NCBI RefSeq assembly: GCF_020217425.1
Contig: NZ_CP084090.1
Coordinates: 1,736,001-1,800,000, forward strand
Direction of reading: 5' to 3'
Source: Halomicrobium urmianum
Lineage (GTDB): Archaea; Halobacteriota; Halobacteria; Halobacteriales; Haloarculaceae
Length of the DNA: 64,000 nucleotides
Below, piece by piece: positions 1 through 8,531 of this stretch (position 1 is the first letter of the stretch; each line of letters opens with the position of its first letter). The notes below the pieces were generated by a model. The model had not been told where the DNA came from and searched no databases. It saw nothing but the letters and a program-made list of their open reading frames with translations. Position numbers and translations under genes: made by a program.

Positions 1-1899
1 GGTGAGGTCGGCGTCGGCGGCGTCGATGACGTCGCCGGCGAGGTGGGAGACGAAGACGGCGGTGGCGTCGCGCTCGGCCAGCGCCTCCAGGATGCCCGCG
101 ATGATGGTCGCCGCGGCGCCGGGCTCGGTGATGCTCTCCAGCTCGTCTACCAGCACCATCACGCCCGCGTCGCTCGCCTCCCCGCCGTCTGCCGCCGCGA
201 CGTCGCCGCCACCCTCGCCGGCGTCGTCCACACCCGTCACCAGGTCGCCGAACTGCCGCAGCGTCGACTCGAAGGCGCCGGCGTCCAGCGTCCCCTGTGT
301 CTTGGCGTGGTAGTGCAGCTCGCGGACGCGCTCGATGCGTGCGTCCTCGGCGGGGACGGGCAGGCCCATGTGCGCGAGCGTGGTCACCAGCCCCACCAGG
401 TCCAGCGTGGAGGTCTTGCCGCCGCTGTTGACGCCCGAGAGCAGCGCGACCCCGTCGACGCGGTAGTCGACGGGCTCGACCTCGTCGAAGGGGACGTCCA
501 GCAGGGGCGAGCGGCCGCCCTCGACGGCGAAGCCCTCGACGGGCTCGGCCGCCGCCTCGTCGTCGCTCACTCCGCTCACCGCCGGCATCGCGCACTCGAA
601 GTCGCGGGCGAACCGCGAGATCGCCAGCTCCACGTCCAGTTCCAGCGCCGCGTCGACCAGCGCCTCGGCGTCCTCGCGCAGCCCGGCGAGGTCGTCGGCC
701 AGGTCGCGTTTGAGCCGGGCCGCGCGTCGGTCGCGGGCCGTCGTCAGTTCCTCGCGGAGCCGCGAGACGACGTCTTCCTCGCGCTCGACGGGGTAGGTCG
801 GTTCGTCGGGGAACGCCCGCCGGGCGATCGACTCCGTGTCCTCGAGTTCGAGCGCGTCGACGAGGTGGTCGCGGGCCTTCCCGACGGCGGCGGCGTACTC
901 GTCGGACAGCTCCCGCGAGAGCAGCGAGTCGACGCCCGCGCCCCGTTCGACCAGCGACAGCAGGTCCGTCCCCTCGATGGTGACGTCCCGCTCCTCGATG
1001 GCCTCCCGGAGGTGGTCGTTGGCGACCGACTCCGCCGTGGAGACGGCCGCGTCGAGGTCGTCGACGGCCGTCGTCAGCCGGTCCAGTTCGTCGTCGTCGC
1101 GGACGCCGCCCTCCTCGTCCAGCCGCTCTAAGGCGCCCTCGAGCGTGTCGAGGTCGCAGGGCGGTTCGAGGTCGGCCGCACGATGCACTCGCGCCGCCGC
1201 CCGCAGGCGGTCACGGTTGCGCGCGAAGAAGGCCAGCGGCCGCTCCGGGACGACGTCGGCGGGGTTCTCGAGGGCGTCGGGCTCGACGCGGACGTCGCCC
1301 TCGACGTCGACCCCGGAGAACGCCTCGTCGAGGACGACCACGGTCGCGTAGCTGCGGGCCAGCTCGCCCACCTGACGCGCGTCGTCGACCACCTCGACGC
1401 TGACCTCCGGGATGGCCTCCTTCGCCTCGGCGTAGCGCTCGGCGTCGCTGGTGGCCAGACACCGGTCGCGCACGCGCACGTCGCCCGGCTCGGTCAGGGG
1501 CTCGACGTCTCCCAGCGCGTCGAGCACCGCCTCGGTGGGCTCGCGGTCCATCGCCTCGCGGGCGAACGCCCGCACCTCGCGGATGCGGCCGGGCTCGCCG
1601 CTGGGGTACAGCGTCTCCAGGCGCTTCGCGGCGTAGTCCGTGACGGTCCGCTCCTCGAGCAGGTCCAGCGCCGACCGGTATATCTCCCGGGCCCGGTCCG
1701 TGGCCGGGAAGCCGCCGGGGTCGTCGTGCTCGGCCCGGATGGCCGCCCGGGCGATGCGCGCCGCTCGCCCCTCGCTGACGCCCGGGGCCTTCGCCAGCGT
1801 CGCCACGTCGCCCTCCCGCAGGGCCCGCTCGGGCTCCTCCAGCTCCCTGAGTGCGGCGGCGGTCTTGGCTCCCACGCCCGGGACCGATTCCAACTCCAT
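1..1899 (-). CDS. MutS-family (MutS5-like) DNA-binding ATPase, 3' end cut by window edge
   Basis: The reading frame is open from an ATG at 1899 to the left edge, giving 633 residues without a stop. The N-terminus carries two helix-hairpin-helix-like segments (residues 1-55, with VPGVGAKTAAAL and APGVSEGRAARIARA). The C-terminal half has a MutS ATPase core: Walker A GVNSGGKTST near residue 487, Walker B VMVLVDELES near 575, and a downstream VSHL switch. A Gly/Ala/Asp-rich insert lies between the Walker motifs. The N-terminal mismatch-recognition domain of classical MutS is not evident, so this resembles the MutS5/MutS2-like archaeal group, whose role (recombination or repair) is inferred. The gene runs divergently from the gene at 2028. 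Confidence 0.88.
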   Translation of the reverse strand, partial: MELESVPGVGAKTAAALRELEEPERALREGDVATLAKAPGVSEGRAARIARAAIRAEHDDPGGFPATDRAREIYRSALDLLEERTVTDYAAKRLETLYPSGEPGRIREVRAFAREAMDREPTEAVLDALGDVEPLTEPGDVRVRDRCLATSDAERYAEAKEAIPEVSVEVVDDARQVGELARSYATVVVLDEAFSGVDVEGDVRVEPDALENPADVVPERPLAFFARNRDRLRAAARVHRAADLEPPCDLDTLEGALERLDEEGGVRDDDELDRLTTAVDDLDAAVSTAESVANDHLREAIEERDVTIEGTDLLSLVERGAGVDSLLSRELSDEYAAAVGKARDHLVDALELEDTESIARRAFPDEPTYPVEREEDVVSRLREELTTARDRRAARLKRDLADDLAGLREDAEALVDAALELDVELAISRFARDFECAMPAVSGVSDDEAAAEPVEGFAVEGGRSPLLDVPFDEVEPVDYRVDGVALLSGVNSGGKTSTLDLVGLVTTLAHMGLPVPAEDARIERVRELHYHAKTQGTLDAGAFESTLRQFGDLVTGVDDAGEGGGDVAAADGGEASDAGVMVLVDELESITEPGAAATIIAGILEALAERDATAVFVSHLAGDVIDAADADLT

Positions 1900-2027
1900 C
1901 GACCCCCCTTTCGTCGTCGTTCAGGAAAAACCCTCCCGCTCGCCTCGCGGCCCGCGGGCATCGCCCGGGTGTGATCCGACGGCAGGGCGACAGATTCTTC
2001 CCCGTTCGCGCCCGCATTCCACGTCTG

Positions 2028-2642
2028 ATGGACGAGAAGACCGAGGAGCTCCGTGACATCTTCGTGGACGTCTCCGGGGAGGAGACCGTCACGGAGTCCC
2101 AGGAGGACGATCGAGGCACGCTGGCGGGCGACGAGGAGGGGGTCGAACAGCGCCTGTCCGACGCGATCGATGGGCTCCGCGAGCGCTTCCCGTTCGAGGT
2201 CGACCTCGGCGAGGAGGCCCTCGTGACGGTCGTTCGACGGTTCTACGACGGCGACGACGACGCGGCCATCGCCGAGGAGGTCGGTGCCGACCCGGCCGAC
2301 GTCTTCGCCGCGCGGATGGACCTGCACCTGTTCCGCGAGGACGAGGCCGACCTGCCGGTGGACTTCGGCGAGCTGCGCGACCTGCTGGACGCGGGCGCGG
2401 ACGACGAGGCAGTCGCCGACGAGTTCGGCGTCTCGACCGACGAGGCGGGCCGCTACCGCCGGGTCGTTCGCGCTCGCGACGAGGCCCGCTCGGTCAGCTA
2501 TCGCTTCCAGAGCGAGTACGAGGACGCGCTCACCGACGCCGGCCTCGCCGCGACGATGACGGAGACCATCCGCGACGACGGCCTCCGCGAAGCGACGGAG
2601 GACATCGGCTCGCTGGAGGAGGACGCCGACGTCGACTTCTGA
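2028..2642 (+). CDS. Conserved haloarchaeal protein, probable 'conditioned medium-induced protein 4' family
   Basis: A 204-residue acidic protein with no membrane segment. The start chosen is the ATG at 2028 (MDEKTEELRD), because the upstream extension of the frame is not protein-like. It contains two similar helix-turn-helix-like modules, near residues 80-110 (AIAEEVGADPADVFAARMD) and 125-155 (AVADEFGVSTDEAGRYRRV), suggesting an internal duplication able to bind nucleic acid. I recall the N-terminal sequence as typical of the haloarchaeal family annotated as conditioned medium-induced protein 4. That name rests on memory, and the biochemical function is unknown. It precedes trm1 in the same direction with a 45-nt gap and could be co-transcribed with it. 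Confidence 0.72.
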   Translation: MDEKTEELRDIFVDVSGEETVTESQEDDRGTLAGDEEGVEQRLSDAIDGLRERFPFEVDLGEEALVTVVRRFYDGDDDAAIAEEVGADPADVFAARMDLHLFREDEADLPVDFGELRDLLDAGADDEAVADEFGVSTDEAGRYRRVVRARDEARSVSYRFQSEYEDALTDAGLAATMTETIRDDGLREATEDIGSLEEDADVDF

Positions 2643-2687
2643 CGGAGCTTCGAATCGCTTACGGCCGCCCGCCCGCTCCCCGCAGGT

Positions 2688-3791
2688 ATGCGCGTCGAGG
2701 AGGGCCAGGTGACCGTCGAGGCGCCCGAGCAGGCCGACGCCGGGAAGGGCGAGAACGTCTTCTTCAACCCGGTGCAGGAGCTGAACCGCGATCTGACCGT
2801 CGCGGCGCTGCGAGCGTACCGCGAGCGCGAGCCGCGCGCCGAGTCCTACCTCGACGCGACGGCCGCCACCGGCGTCCGGGGCGTCCGCGCCGCCGCGGAC
2901 GGCTGGCAGGCGACGCTCTGTGACGTCGACCCGGAGGCGGTCGACCTCTGCGAGCGCAACCTCGAGCGGAACGGGCTGGCCGCCGAGGTCCGCCACGAGG
3001 ACGCCAACGTGACGATGCACCGGGACGCCTTCGACGTGGTCGACGTCGACCCGTTCGGGACGCCAATCCCGTTCGCCGACGCCGCCTTCAGGGGGACCCG
3101 GGACCTCGTCTGCGTCACCGCGACCGACACCGCGCCGCTCTGCGGCGCCCACTTCGAGAGCGGCGTCCGATCCTACAGTGCCGTCCCCCGGAACACGGAG
3201 TACCACGCCGAGATGGGCGTCCGGATCCTGCTGGGTGCGATGGCCCGCACGGCGGCCCGCTACGACCTGGCCGCCCGGCCGCTGCTCACGCACGCGACCA
3301 AGCACTACGTCCGCACCTACCTGGAACTGGACCGCGGTGCCGGCGTCGCCAACGACGCGATCGACGAACTGGGGCACGTCTACCACTGTCAGCACTGCCT
3401 CTGGCGGGACTCCGACCGCGGCCTGCTGGCCGACGCGCCCGAGGCGTGTCCGAACTGCGGGCGGCACCTCCAGACGGCCGGCCCGCTCTGGCTCACCCGG
3501 ACCTGTGAGCCCGACTTCGCCGAGGCGGTCGAGCCCCACCTCTCCGAGGACATGGGCACCGCCGCCGAGGCAGCAAACCTGCTGGGGACGCTCGCCGCCG
3601 AGCTACCGACGCCGACCCACTACGACCAGCACCGGCTCTGCAAGCGGTGGGGTCGGGGCGCCTCATCGATGGACGACTTCCTCGAGAAACTGCGGGCCGC
3701 CGGCTTCGAGGCCTCCCGAACGCACTACGGCGGGACGACGTTCAAGACGGACGCGGACGTGGCGGCGATCCGCGACGCGACCGCCGAGTAA
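2688..3791 (+). CDS. trm1: tRNA (guanine(26)-N2)-dimethyltransferase Trm1
   Basis: A 367-residue cytosolic SAM-dependent enzyme that makes m2,2G at position 26 of tRNAs. It shows an N-terminal segment typical of Trm1 (EGENVFFNP-like, here [17 protein letters not shown]), SAM-binding motif I ([10 protein letters not shown], residues 56-66) and the catalytic motif DPFGTPIPF (121-129). A C-terminal zinc knuckle has CQHC at 234-237 and CPNC at 254-257. Length matches archaeal Trm1. It follows the gene ending at 2642 in the same direction. Another tRNA-modifying methyltransferase is encoded near 50 kb, so tRNA maturation recurs in the window. Confidence 0.95.
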   Translation: MRVEEGQVTVEAPEQADAGKGENVFFNPVQELNRDLTVAALRAYREREPRAESYLDATAATGVRGVRAAADGWQATLCDVDPEAVDLCERNLERNGLAAEVRHEDANVTMHRDAFDVVDVDPFGTPIPFADAAFRGTRDLVCVTATDTAPLCGAHFESGVRSYSAVPRNTEYHAEMGVRILLGAMARTAARYDLAARPLLTHATKHYVRTYLELDRGAGVANDAIDELGHVYHCQHCLWRDSDRGLLADAPEACPNCGRHLQTAGPLWLTRTCEPDFAEAVEPHLSEDMGTAAEAANLLGTLAAELPTPTHYDQHRLCKRWGRGASSMDDFLEKLRAAGFEASRTHYGGTTFKTDADVAAIRDATAE

Positions 3792-3833
3792 GCTCGTCTT
3801 ACGCCGTCCGCGTACGTCGTTCGTGCCCGATAG

Positions 3834-4262
3834 CTACGCCGCACTCGACCCGCGGATCCACGCGACCAGATCGGCGGCCAGTGCGTAGAACGGCCGCAGG
3901 AAGTGATTCGCCATGGCCGCCAGGCCGACCAGGCCGCCGGCCGCCTGGAGTTCGCCGGGCGTCGCGCCCAGCAGCACCAGTGCGGTCACGGCCGCGGCCG
4001 CGGCGCCCGTCCACAGGTCCGCGAGGTACCGGTCGATGTCGTGGCCGACGACGACCCCCACGTCGGGCAGTCGGTCGCGGACCGCGAAGAGGGCGACGCT
4101 CGCGGCGGCGAACGCGACCACCACGGGGAGGTCGGCCCCGGTACCGACCAGGCTCGCTCCGACGAGGAGGGCGCTCGCCACGAGCAGCTGGACAGTCAGG
4201 GCGGCCGTCGTCCGGACCAAGGCGCGTCGTCGCACGTGTCGCCGGTGGGCGCCGCCGCTCAT
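3834..4262 (-). CDS. Small integral membrane protein, unknown function
   Basis: A 142-residue protein starting at the ATG at 4262 (MSGGAHRRHVRRRAL). A basic N-terminal stretch rich in His and Arg is followed by four hydrophobic segments, roughly residues 15-38, 42-60, 85-105 and 108-130, consistent with a small multi-pass membrane protein whose basic N-terminus faces the cytoplasm. The last part ends LAADLVAWIRGSS. I recognise no family. It runs convergently with trm1 (42-nt gap) and divergently from the membrane protein gene at 4404. Confidence 0.62.
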   Translation of the reverse strand: MSGGAHRRHVRRRALVRTTAALTVQLLVASALLVGASLVGTGADLPVVVAFAAASVALFAVRDRLPDVGVVVGHDIDRYLADLWTGAAAAAVTALVLLGATPGELQAAGGLVGLAAMANHFLRPFYALAADLVAWIRGSSAA

Positions 4263-4403
4263 AGACTTTCTCCTCTCGGATCGCCTGTCGGGCCGCTGAC
4301 GCCACGCCGGCGGTTCCGGCATCCGGTTGGGGCGGTGCCTAACGCCGTTCACACCGGAAACGACCGGCACTTACAACAGGCTACCGGTCGCAATAGACAC
4401 ACG

Positions 4404-4856
4404 ATGACAGCCGTGGACGACGGCGACGGCGAGACGCCGCCGCCCGGCACCCAGGCCGAGCCGATCCAGTCGGACGGAACCGAGACCGACGACCGCCGTG
4501 GGGTCTCGGAGATCGACGCCAGCGACGTCGCACAGCTGCGTGCCGACTTCGAGGCGTTCCGCGAGGACGTCGAGGAGCGGACGCTCCCCCGTGACGAGGT
4601 CGAATCCGACCTCCGGAAGTACGTCCGCAAGCGGATGCGACGGGGGCACGCCCGCGGCTGGGGGCCGTACCTCGTGTTGCTGTACGGGACCGCGATGACC
4701 CTCGGCGCTTTCTACTTCCTCGGCGGCGGCTGGGCCATCCTCGCGATGGTCGTGGTCTGGCTGTCGACGCTCGGGCTGTACGCGCTGATGCTCATCGTGG
4801 GCATCGGAATCGAAGTCGTCGGTCTCCCCGGGAAGGTGATGGACCGGGTCAGATGA
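4404..4856 (+). CDS. Conserved haloarchaeal membrane protein with acidic N-terminal domain
   Basis: A 150-residue protein. Residues 1-40 are acidic and probably disordered. Residues 45-85 form a charged helix (RADFEAFREDVEERTLPRDE...) ending in a basic patch KRMRRGHARG. Two hydrophobic segments follow at about 88-108 and 112-136. This is the layout of a small membrane anchor with a cytoplasmic helical arm. The stop codon overlaps the start of the PAP2 phosphatase gene (ATGA at 4853-4856), so the two are translationally coupled and probably act in the same membrane process. The start at 4404 was chosen because the upstream reading frame is not protein-like. Confidence 0.75.
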   Translation: MTAVDDGDGETPPPGTQAEPIQSDGTETDDRRGVSEIDASDVAQLRADFEAFREDVEERTLPRDEVESDLRKYVRKRMRRGHARGWGPYLVLLYGTAMTLGAFYFLGGGWAILAMVVVWLSTLGLYALMLIVGIGIEVVGLPGKVMDRVR

Positions 4857-5758
4857 TCCGCGCGGTCGGCGTCGGCGACCTGCTCGCCGGTCTCGGCGAC
4901 CCGTTCGTCCTGCTGGCGGCGCTGCTCACCCAGCTGGGTGACGCGTGGTTCCTCACGCTCGTCGCCGCCGTGACCTACTGGTACGGCCCGACTACCGGCG
5001 TGCTCGACCGGCGGCGAGCGGCCGTCGTCGTCGCCTGCCTGTTCGGCGGCCTCGCAGCGCTGGTTGTCCTCAAGCCGCTCGTGGGCCTGCCCCGGCCGCC
5101 CGGAGCGGGGGTGCCCCCGGAGACGGCCCTCGTGCCGCCCGCCCTCGACCCGGTGTACGCCTGGATGGCCACCGGCGAGGGCCACGGCGTTCCCAGCGGC
5201 CACGCCCTCGGGACCACCGTCGTCTACGGCGCGCTCGCGTGGGCGCTCGACTGGGGCCGCAGGCGGACGCGAATCGCCGCGGCGGCGACGCTCGTGGTCG
5301 TCGTCTCACTCACCCGCCTCGTCCTCGGCGTCCACTACCTCGTGGACGTGATCGCCGGGACCGCGGCCGGACTGGCCGTCGTCGCCCTCGTCGTGGGCGT
5401 CCTGGGGACGACGGGACGCGCGTTCGCGGCGGCGACCGGCGTCGCCGCCCTCGGACTCGCGCTGGTCGGCCCGCTCCACGACGTCGTCGCCACCGTCGGG
5501 GTCTGTGCCGGCGCGGCGGCGGCGTGGTTCGCCGTCGGCGACCGGCGGCCGGTCCCGACCCGTCGCGGCGCGGCCGCGACGGTCCTGTTCGGCTCGGTCA
5601 CGGCCCTGCCGCTCCTGACCGTCGCGAGCCTGTGGTCCGAGGCCGGGTCGCTCGCCGCGGTGCTCGGGGCGGCCGGCGGGACCCTGCTCGTGGCGGCGCC
5701 GCTGGCCGGCGAGTGGTTGGCGGGCGCGGTCGGCTCCTCGCGGCCGGTCGGCAACTGA
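4853..5758 (+). CDS. PAP2-superfamily membrane phosphatase
   Basis: A 301-residue polytopic membrane protein. All three PAP2 signature motifs are present: K74-x6-R81-P (KPLVGLPRP), P114-S-G-H117 (PSGHA) and T154-R155-x5-H161-x3-D165 (TRLVLGVHYLVD). These residues form the vanadate-haloperoxidase-like active site on the outer membrane face, where the family dephosphorylates lipid phosphates or lipid diphosphates. The C-terminal third is an Ala/Val/Gly-rich set of extra transmembrane helices. The start ATG overlaps the previous stop by four bases, so the gene is read after its small membrane partner. Candidate substrates are isoprenyl diphosphates or archaeal phosphatidate, by inference only. 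Confidence 0.88.
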   Translation: MIRAVGVGDLLAGLGDPFVLLAALLTQLGDAWFLTLVAAVTYWYGPTTGVLDRRRAAVVVACLFGGLAALVVLKPLVGLPRPPGAGVPPETALVPPALDPVYAWMATGEGHGVPSGHALGTTVVYGALAWALDWGRRRTRIAAAATLVVVVSLTRLVLGVHYLVDVIAGTAAGLAVVALVVGVLGTTGRAFAAATGVAALGLALVGPLHDVVATVGVCAGAAAAWFAVGDRRPVPTRRGAAATVLFGSVTALPLLTVASLWSEAGSLAAVLGAAGGTLLVAAPLAGEWLAGAVGSSRPVGN

Positions 5759-5913
5759 TCGAGTGCGGTCGGACGGCCGTCGTATCCGAGTAGCCCCGCC
5801 GCTCGCGACCTGGCGTGGAGCGCGGAGAGAGCCCGAGAAGCGGGCCGCGAGAAGCGAACGGTGAGAGACGAGCGAAAGCCGCAGAACGCACCGACGAGAG
5901 CCGAGACGCGAAT

Positions 5914-7263
5914 CTAGAACTTCTCGAGGTAGCGGTCGATCTCCCAGTCGGAGACCTCGACGATGTACTCCTCGTACTCCTGGGTCTTGGCCTCGACGAA
6001 GTTGTCGTAGACGTGCTCGCCGAGGGCGTCCTGGACGACCTCGTCCTGCTGCAGGGCCTCGACGGCCTCGCCGAGGTTCGACGGCAGCGTGGTGATGCCG
6101 TACTCCTCGCGCTTGGCCTCGTCGAACTCGTAGATGTTCTCGCGGACCGGGTCGTCGCAGTCGAGGTCGCGCTCGATGCCGTCGAGGCCGGCGTGGATGA
6201 GCGCGGCGAAGGCGAGATAGGGGTTACACGACGGGTCCGGGAAGCGGGCCTCGATGCGCGAGGCGGCCGGAGTGCGGGCGGCGGGCTTGCGGATCAGCGC
6301 CGAGCGGTTGCGGTCGGACCAGGCGACGTAGACGGGCGCCTCGTAGCCCGGCACCAGGCGCTTGTAGGAGTTCACGGTCGGGTTCGTGACGGCGGCCAGC
6401 GCCTCGGCGTGGTCGAGGATGCCGGCGGTGAACTGCTTGGCCTCCTCGCTCAGGTTGAACTCGTCGTCCTCGTCGTGGAACGCGTTCTCGCCGTCCTCGA
6501 ACAGCGAGAAGTGCGTGTGCATGCCCGAACCGTTGATGCGGGCGATGGGCTTGGGCATGAACGTCGCGTGCAGGTCGTGCTCGGCCGCGATGGCGCGGAC
6601 GACGGCGCGGAAGGTGGCGACGTTGTCGGCCGTGCTGAGGGCGTCGTCGTAGGTGAAGTTGATCTCGTGTTGCCCCTCGGCGACCTCGTGGTGACTGGCC
6701 TCGATGTCGAAGCCCATGTCCTCCAGGCCGTAGATGATGTCGCGGCGGACGTCCTGCGCGAGGTCCTTGGGCGCGAGGTCGAAGTAGCCGCCGGCGTCGT
6801 TGGTCTTCGTCGTCGCGCGCCCCTCCTCGTCCTCCTCGAACAGGAAGAACTCGGGCTCGGGAGCGGCGTTGACCGTGTAGCCCATGTCCTCGGCGCGCTG
6901 GATGGCGCGCTTGAGGACGCCGCGCGGGTCACCGGCGAAGGGCTGGCCGGTCGAGGTGTCGATCACGTCGCAGATGAGCCGTGCGGCGGCGCTCTCCTCG
7001 TCGTTGCGCCACGGGAGCACGGCGAACGTCGACGGGTCCGGGTCCAGGCGCATGTCGGACTCCTGGATGCGGACGAAGCCGTTGATGGAGGAGCCGTCGA
7101 AGTAGATGCCCTCCGTGAACGCCTTCTCGGCCTGCTCGGCCGGCACGGAGACGTTCTTGACCGTCCCCAGGATGTCCGTGAACTGCAGGCGCAGGAAGTC
7201 TACGTTCTTCTCCTCGATTTCGTCGAGTACCGCTTGTGCCTCGTCGGAGAGTTCGCTTGTCAT
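5914..7263 (-). CDS. glnA: Glutamine synthetase type I
   Basis: A 449-residue cytosolic enzyme that condenses glutamate and ammonia to glutamine with ATP, the main ammonia assimilation step. Seen in sequence: the beta-grasp domain with [14 protein letters not shown], the substrate-loop region [33 protein letters not shown] and [16 protein letters not shown], all canonical GS motifs. The C-terminal linker region lacks the long adenylylation insert of the GSI-beta enzymes, suggesting the alpha type, which is controlled by feedback and transcription. The start is the ATG at 7263, 28-37 nt from a TATA-like box. It is divergent from an Lrp-type regulator at 7390, the arrangement studied in Halobacterium, where Lrp affects glnA expression. 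Confidence 0.97.
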   Translation of the reverse strand: MTSELSDEAQAVLDEIEEKNVDFLRLQFTDILGTVKNVSVPAEQAEKAFTEGIYFDGSSINGFVRIQESDMRLDPDPSTFAVLPWRNDEESAAARLICDVIDTSTGQPFAGDPRGVLKRAIQRAEDMGYTVNAAPEPEFFLFEEDEEGRATTKTNDAGGYFDLAPKDLAQDVRRDIIYGLEDMGFDIEASHHEVAEGQHEINFTYDDALSTADNVATFRAVVRAIAAEHDLHATFMPKPIARINGSGMHTHFSLFEDGENAFHDEDDEFNLSEEAKQFTAGILDHAEALAAVTNPTVNSYKRLVPGYEAPVYVAWSDRNRSALIRKPAARTPAASRIEARFPDPSCNPYLAFAALIHAGLDGIERDLDCDDPVRENIYEFDEAKREEYGITTLPSNLGEAVEALQQDEVVQDALGEHVYDNFVEAKTQEYEEYIVEVSDWEIDRYLEKF

Positions 7264-7290
7264 CTTTGGACACCGGAGAAGACTGTCGCT

Positions 7291-7300
7291 ATTACTAAAG
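7291..7300 (-). promoter_or_regulatory. TATA-like box of glnA
   Basis: On the minus strand this reads CTTTAGTAAT and ends about 28 nt before the glnA ATG. The spacing fits a leaderless or very short-leader haloarchaeal transcript. Confidence 0.5.
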
Positions 7301-7340
7301 GGCTGCCCTTTTGCGCAAACATTACGCACTCGTCTATCGG

Positions 7341-7365
7341 AATTGGATATTCGTAAAATTCTAAT
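7341..7365 (+). promoter_or_regulatory. AT-rich promoter segment of lrp
   Basis: An AT-rich tract in otherwise GC-rich DNA, 25-49 nt before the lrp ATG. It holds GGATATTCG and AAAATTCTAA, either of which could serve as the TATA element. The 126-bp space between glnA and lrp is the natural binding site for the regulator itself. Confidence 0.4.
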
Positions 7366-7389
7366 CCCCGGGGTACGTTTCGGCGTGTA

Positions 7390-7845
7390 ATGACGTATGA
7401 AAATCTGGATCGGAAGCTAGTGAATGAACTCCTCGGCGACGGCCGCGCCAGCCTGCGGAGCCTCGGCGAGGAGCTGGACGTCTCCGTGACCACGGTCTCG
7501 AACCACCTCTCAGAGCTCGAAGAGGAGGGGATCATCGACGGGTACACCCCGAAGGTCGATTACGACGCGCTGGGGTACGACGTCACCGCGATCGTCCAGC
7601 TCAAGGTCGAGGGCTCCTCGCTGCCGGAGGTCACCGAGACCCTCAGACAGCACAAGCAGATGATCTCCGTCTACGAGGTCACCGGCGACTACGACATCAT
7701 CGCCGTCGGCAAGTTCACCGACACCGACGGGATGAACGCCCAGATCAAGGAGCTCCTGACCGACCCCGAGATCAAGGAGTCCAACACCAGCGTCGTCCTC
7801 AACGCCGCCAGCGAGAACGAGCAGTTCGAACTGGACGTTGAGTAG
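7390..7845 (+). CDS. lrp: Lrp/AsnC family transcriptional regulator
   Basis: A 151-residue DNA-binding regulator. The N-terminal winged helix-turn-helix covers residues 1-50 ([25 protein letters not shown]). The C-terminal RAM (ligand-binding, oligomerisation) domain covers about 60-140, with [16 protein letters not shown]. The size fits the family, whose members form octamers or dimers and sense amino acids such as glutamine. It is divergent from glnA, so glnA and the gene itself are the expected targets. In Halobacterium salinarum an Lrp encoded next to glnA has been linked to glnA control. The direction of regulation here is inference. Confidence 0.93.
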   Translation: MTYENLDRKLVNELLGDGRASLRSLGEELDVSVTTVSNHLSELEEEGIIDGYTPKVDYDALGYDVTAIVQLKVEGSSLPEVTETLRQHKQMISVYEVTGDYDIIAVGKFTDTDGMNAQIKELLTDPEIKESNTSVVLNAASENEQFELDVE

Positions 7846-7911
7846 CCGGCGGGAAGACCCGTCGTAGCCGCGGTGCGGTCCGACCAGCCTCGGCACCCTT
7901 TCCAAAGGTTC

Positions 7912-7931
7912 TTGACTGACCGGTTAGTCAA
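7912..7931 (+). promoter_or_regulatory. Inverted-repeat operator upstream of the tetR-MATE operon
   Basis: A 20-bp near-perfect palindrome: half-site TTGACTGACC and mirrored half-site GGTTAGTCAA agree at 9 of 10 positions. It ends 9 nt before the tetR start, so a bound repressor would cover the transcription start. Length and symmetry are typical for a TetR dimer. Confidence 0.7.
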
Positions 7932-7940
7932 ATACCGTCA

Positions 7941-8531
7941 ATGAGCGAGCCCTCCGAAGACATCATGCAGGCCGCCTTCCGGGCTCTCTGCGAACACGGC
8001 TACGCCGACCTCACGATGCGCGACATCGCGGCGGAGGCCGACCGGAGCAAGGCGTCGCTGCACTACCACTACGAGAGCAAGCACGGGCTCATGCTGGCGT
8101 TCCTCGACCACCTCTTCGAGCACTTCACGGACCGCGTCGGGACGGTGGACCCCGACGGCGACCCGGACGAGCAGCTGCGCACGTTCGTCGACGAGGTGCT
8201 GCACCCGCCCGGGGACGGCATCCGCGAGTTCCGGACCGCGCTGCTGGAGATCAAGGCCCAAGCCCCCTACGACGAGGCCTTCCGCGAGCGACTGGCCGCG
8301 TTCGACGAGCACATCCGCGAGAACGTGTCCGCGGCCGTCGCCGCCGGCGTCGATCAGGGCGTCTACCGCGAGGACGCCGTTCCCGACGCTGTCGCCCGTT
8401 TCGTCCTGACGCTGGCCGACGGCGCCCAGTCCCGTCACGTCGTCGCGGGCGCCGACCCGGACGACGCGATGGCCGTCTTCGAGTCGTACGTCGAGAGCCG
8501 CCTGCTGGCCGACCGGGAGGTGCACGCGTGA
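7941..8531 (+). CDS. TetR/AcrR family transcriptional repressor
   Basis: A 196-residue regulator. The N-terminal TetR helix-turn-helix spans residues 10-55, with LTMRDIAAEADRSKASLHYHYESKHGLM (the recognition helix is followed by the conserved YHYFxSK-like segment). The rest is an all-helical ligand-binding and dimerisation domain. The stop overlaps the GTG start of the MATE exporter (GTGA at 8528-8531), so the two are co-transcribed and translationally coupled. With the palindrome just upstream, the simplest model is autorepression relieved by a substrate of the exporter. The ligand cannot be read from sequence. Confidence 0.92.
   Translation: MSEPSEDIMQAAFRALCEHGYADLTMRDIAAEADRSKASLHYHYESKHGLMLAFLDHLFEHFTDRVGTVDPDGDPDEQLRTFVDEVLHPPGDGIREFRTALLEIKAQAPYDEAFRERLAAFDEHIRENVSAAVAAGVDQGVYREDAVPDAVARFVLTLADGAQSRHVVAGADPDDAMAVFESYVESRLLADREVHA

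Noticed and set aside
5815-7356. Large plus-strand frame opposite glnA (513 codons)
   Set aside because: It mirrors the GC-rich codon pattern of glnA, which has full family motifs. The plus-strand product has no recognisable domain.
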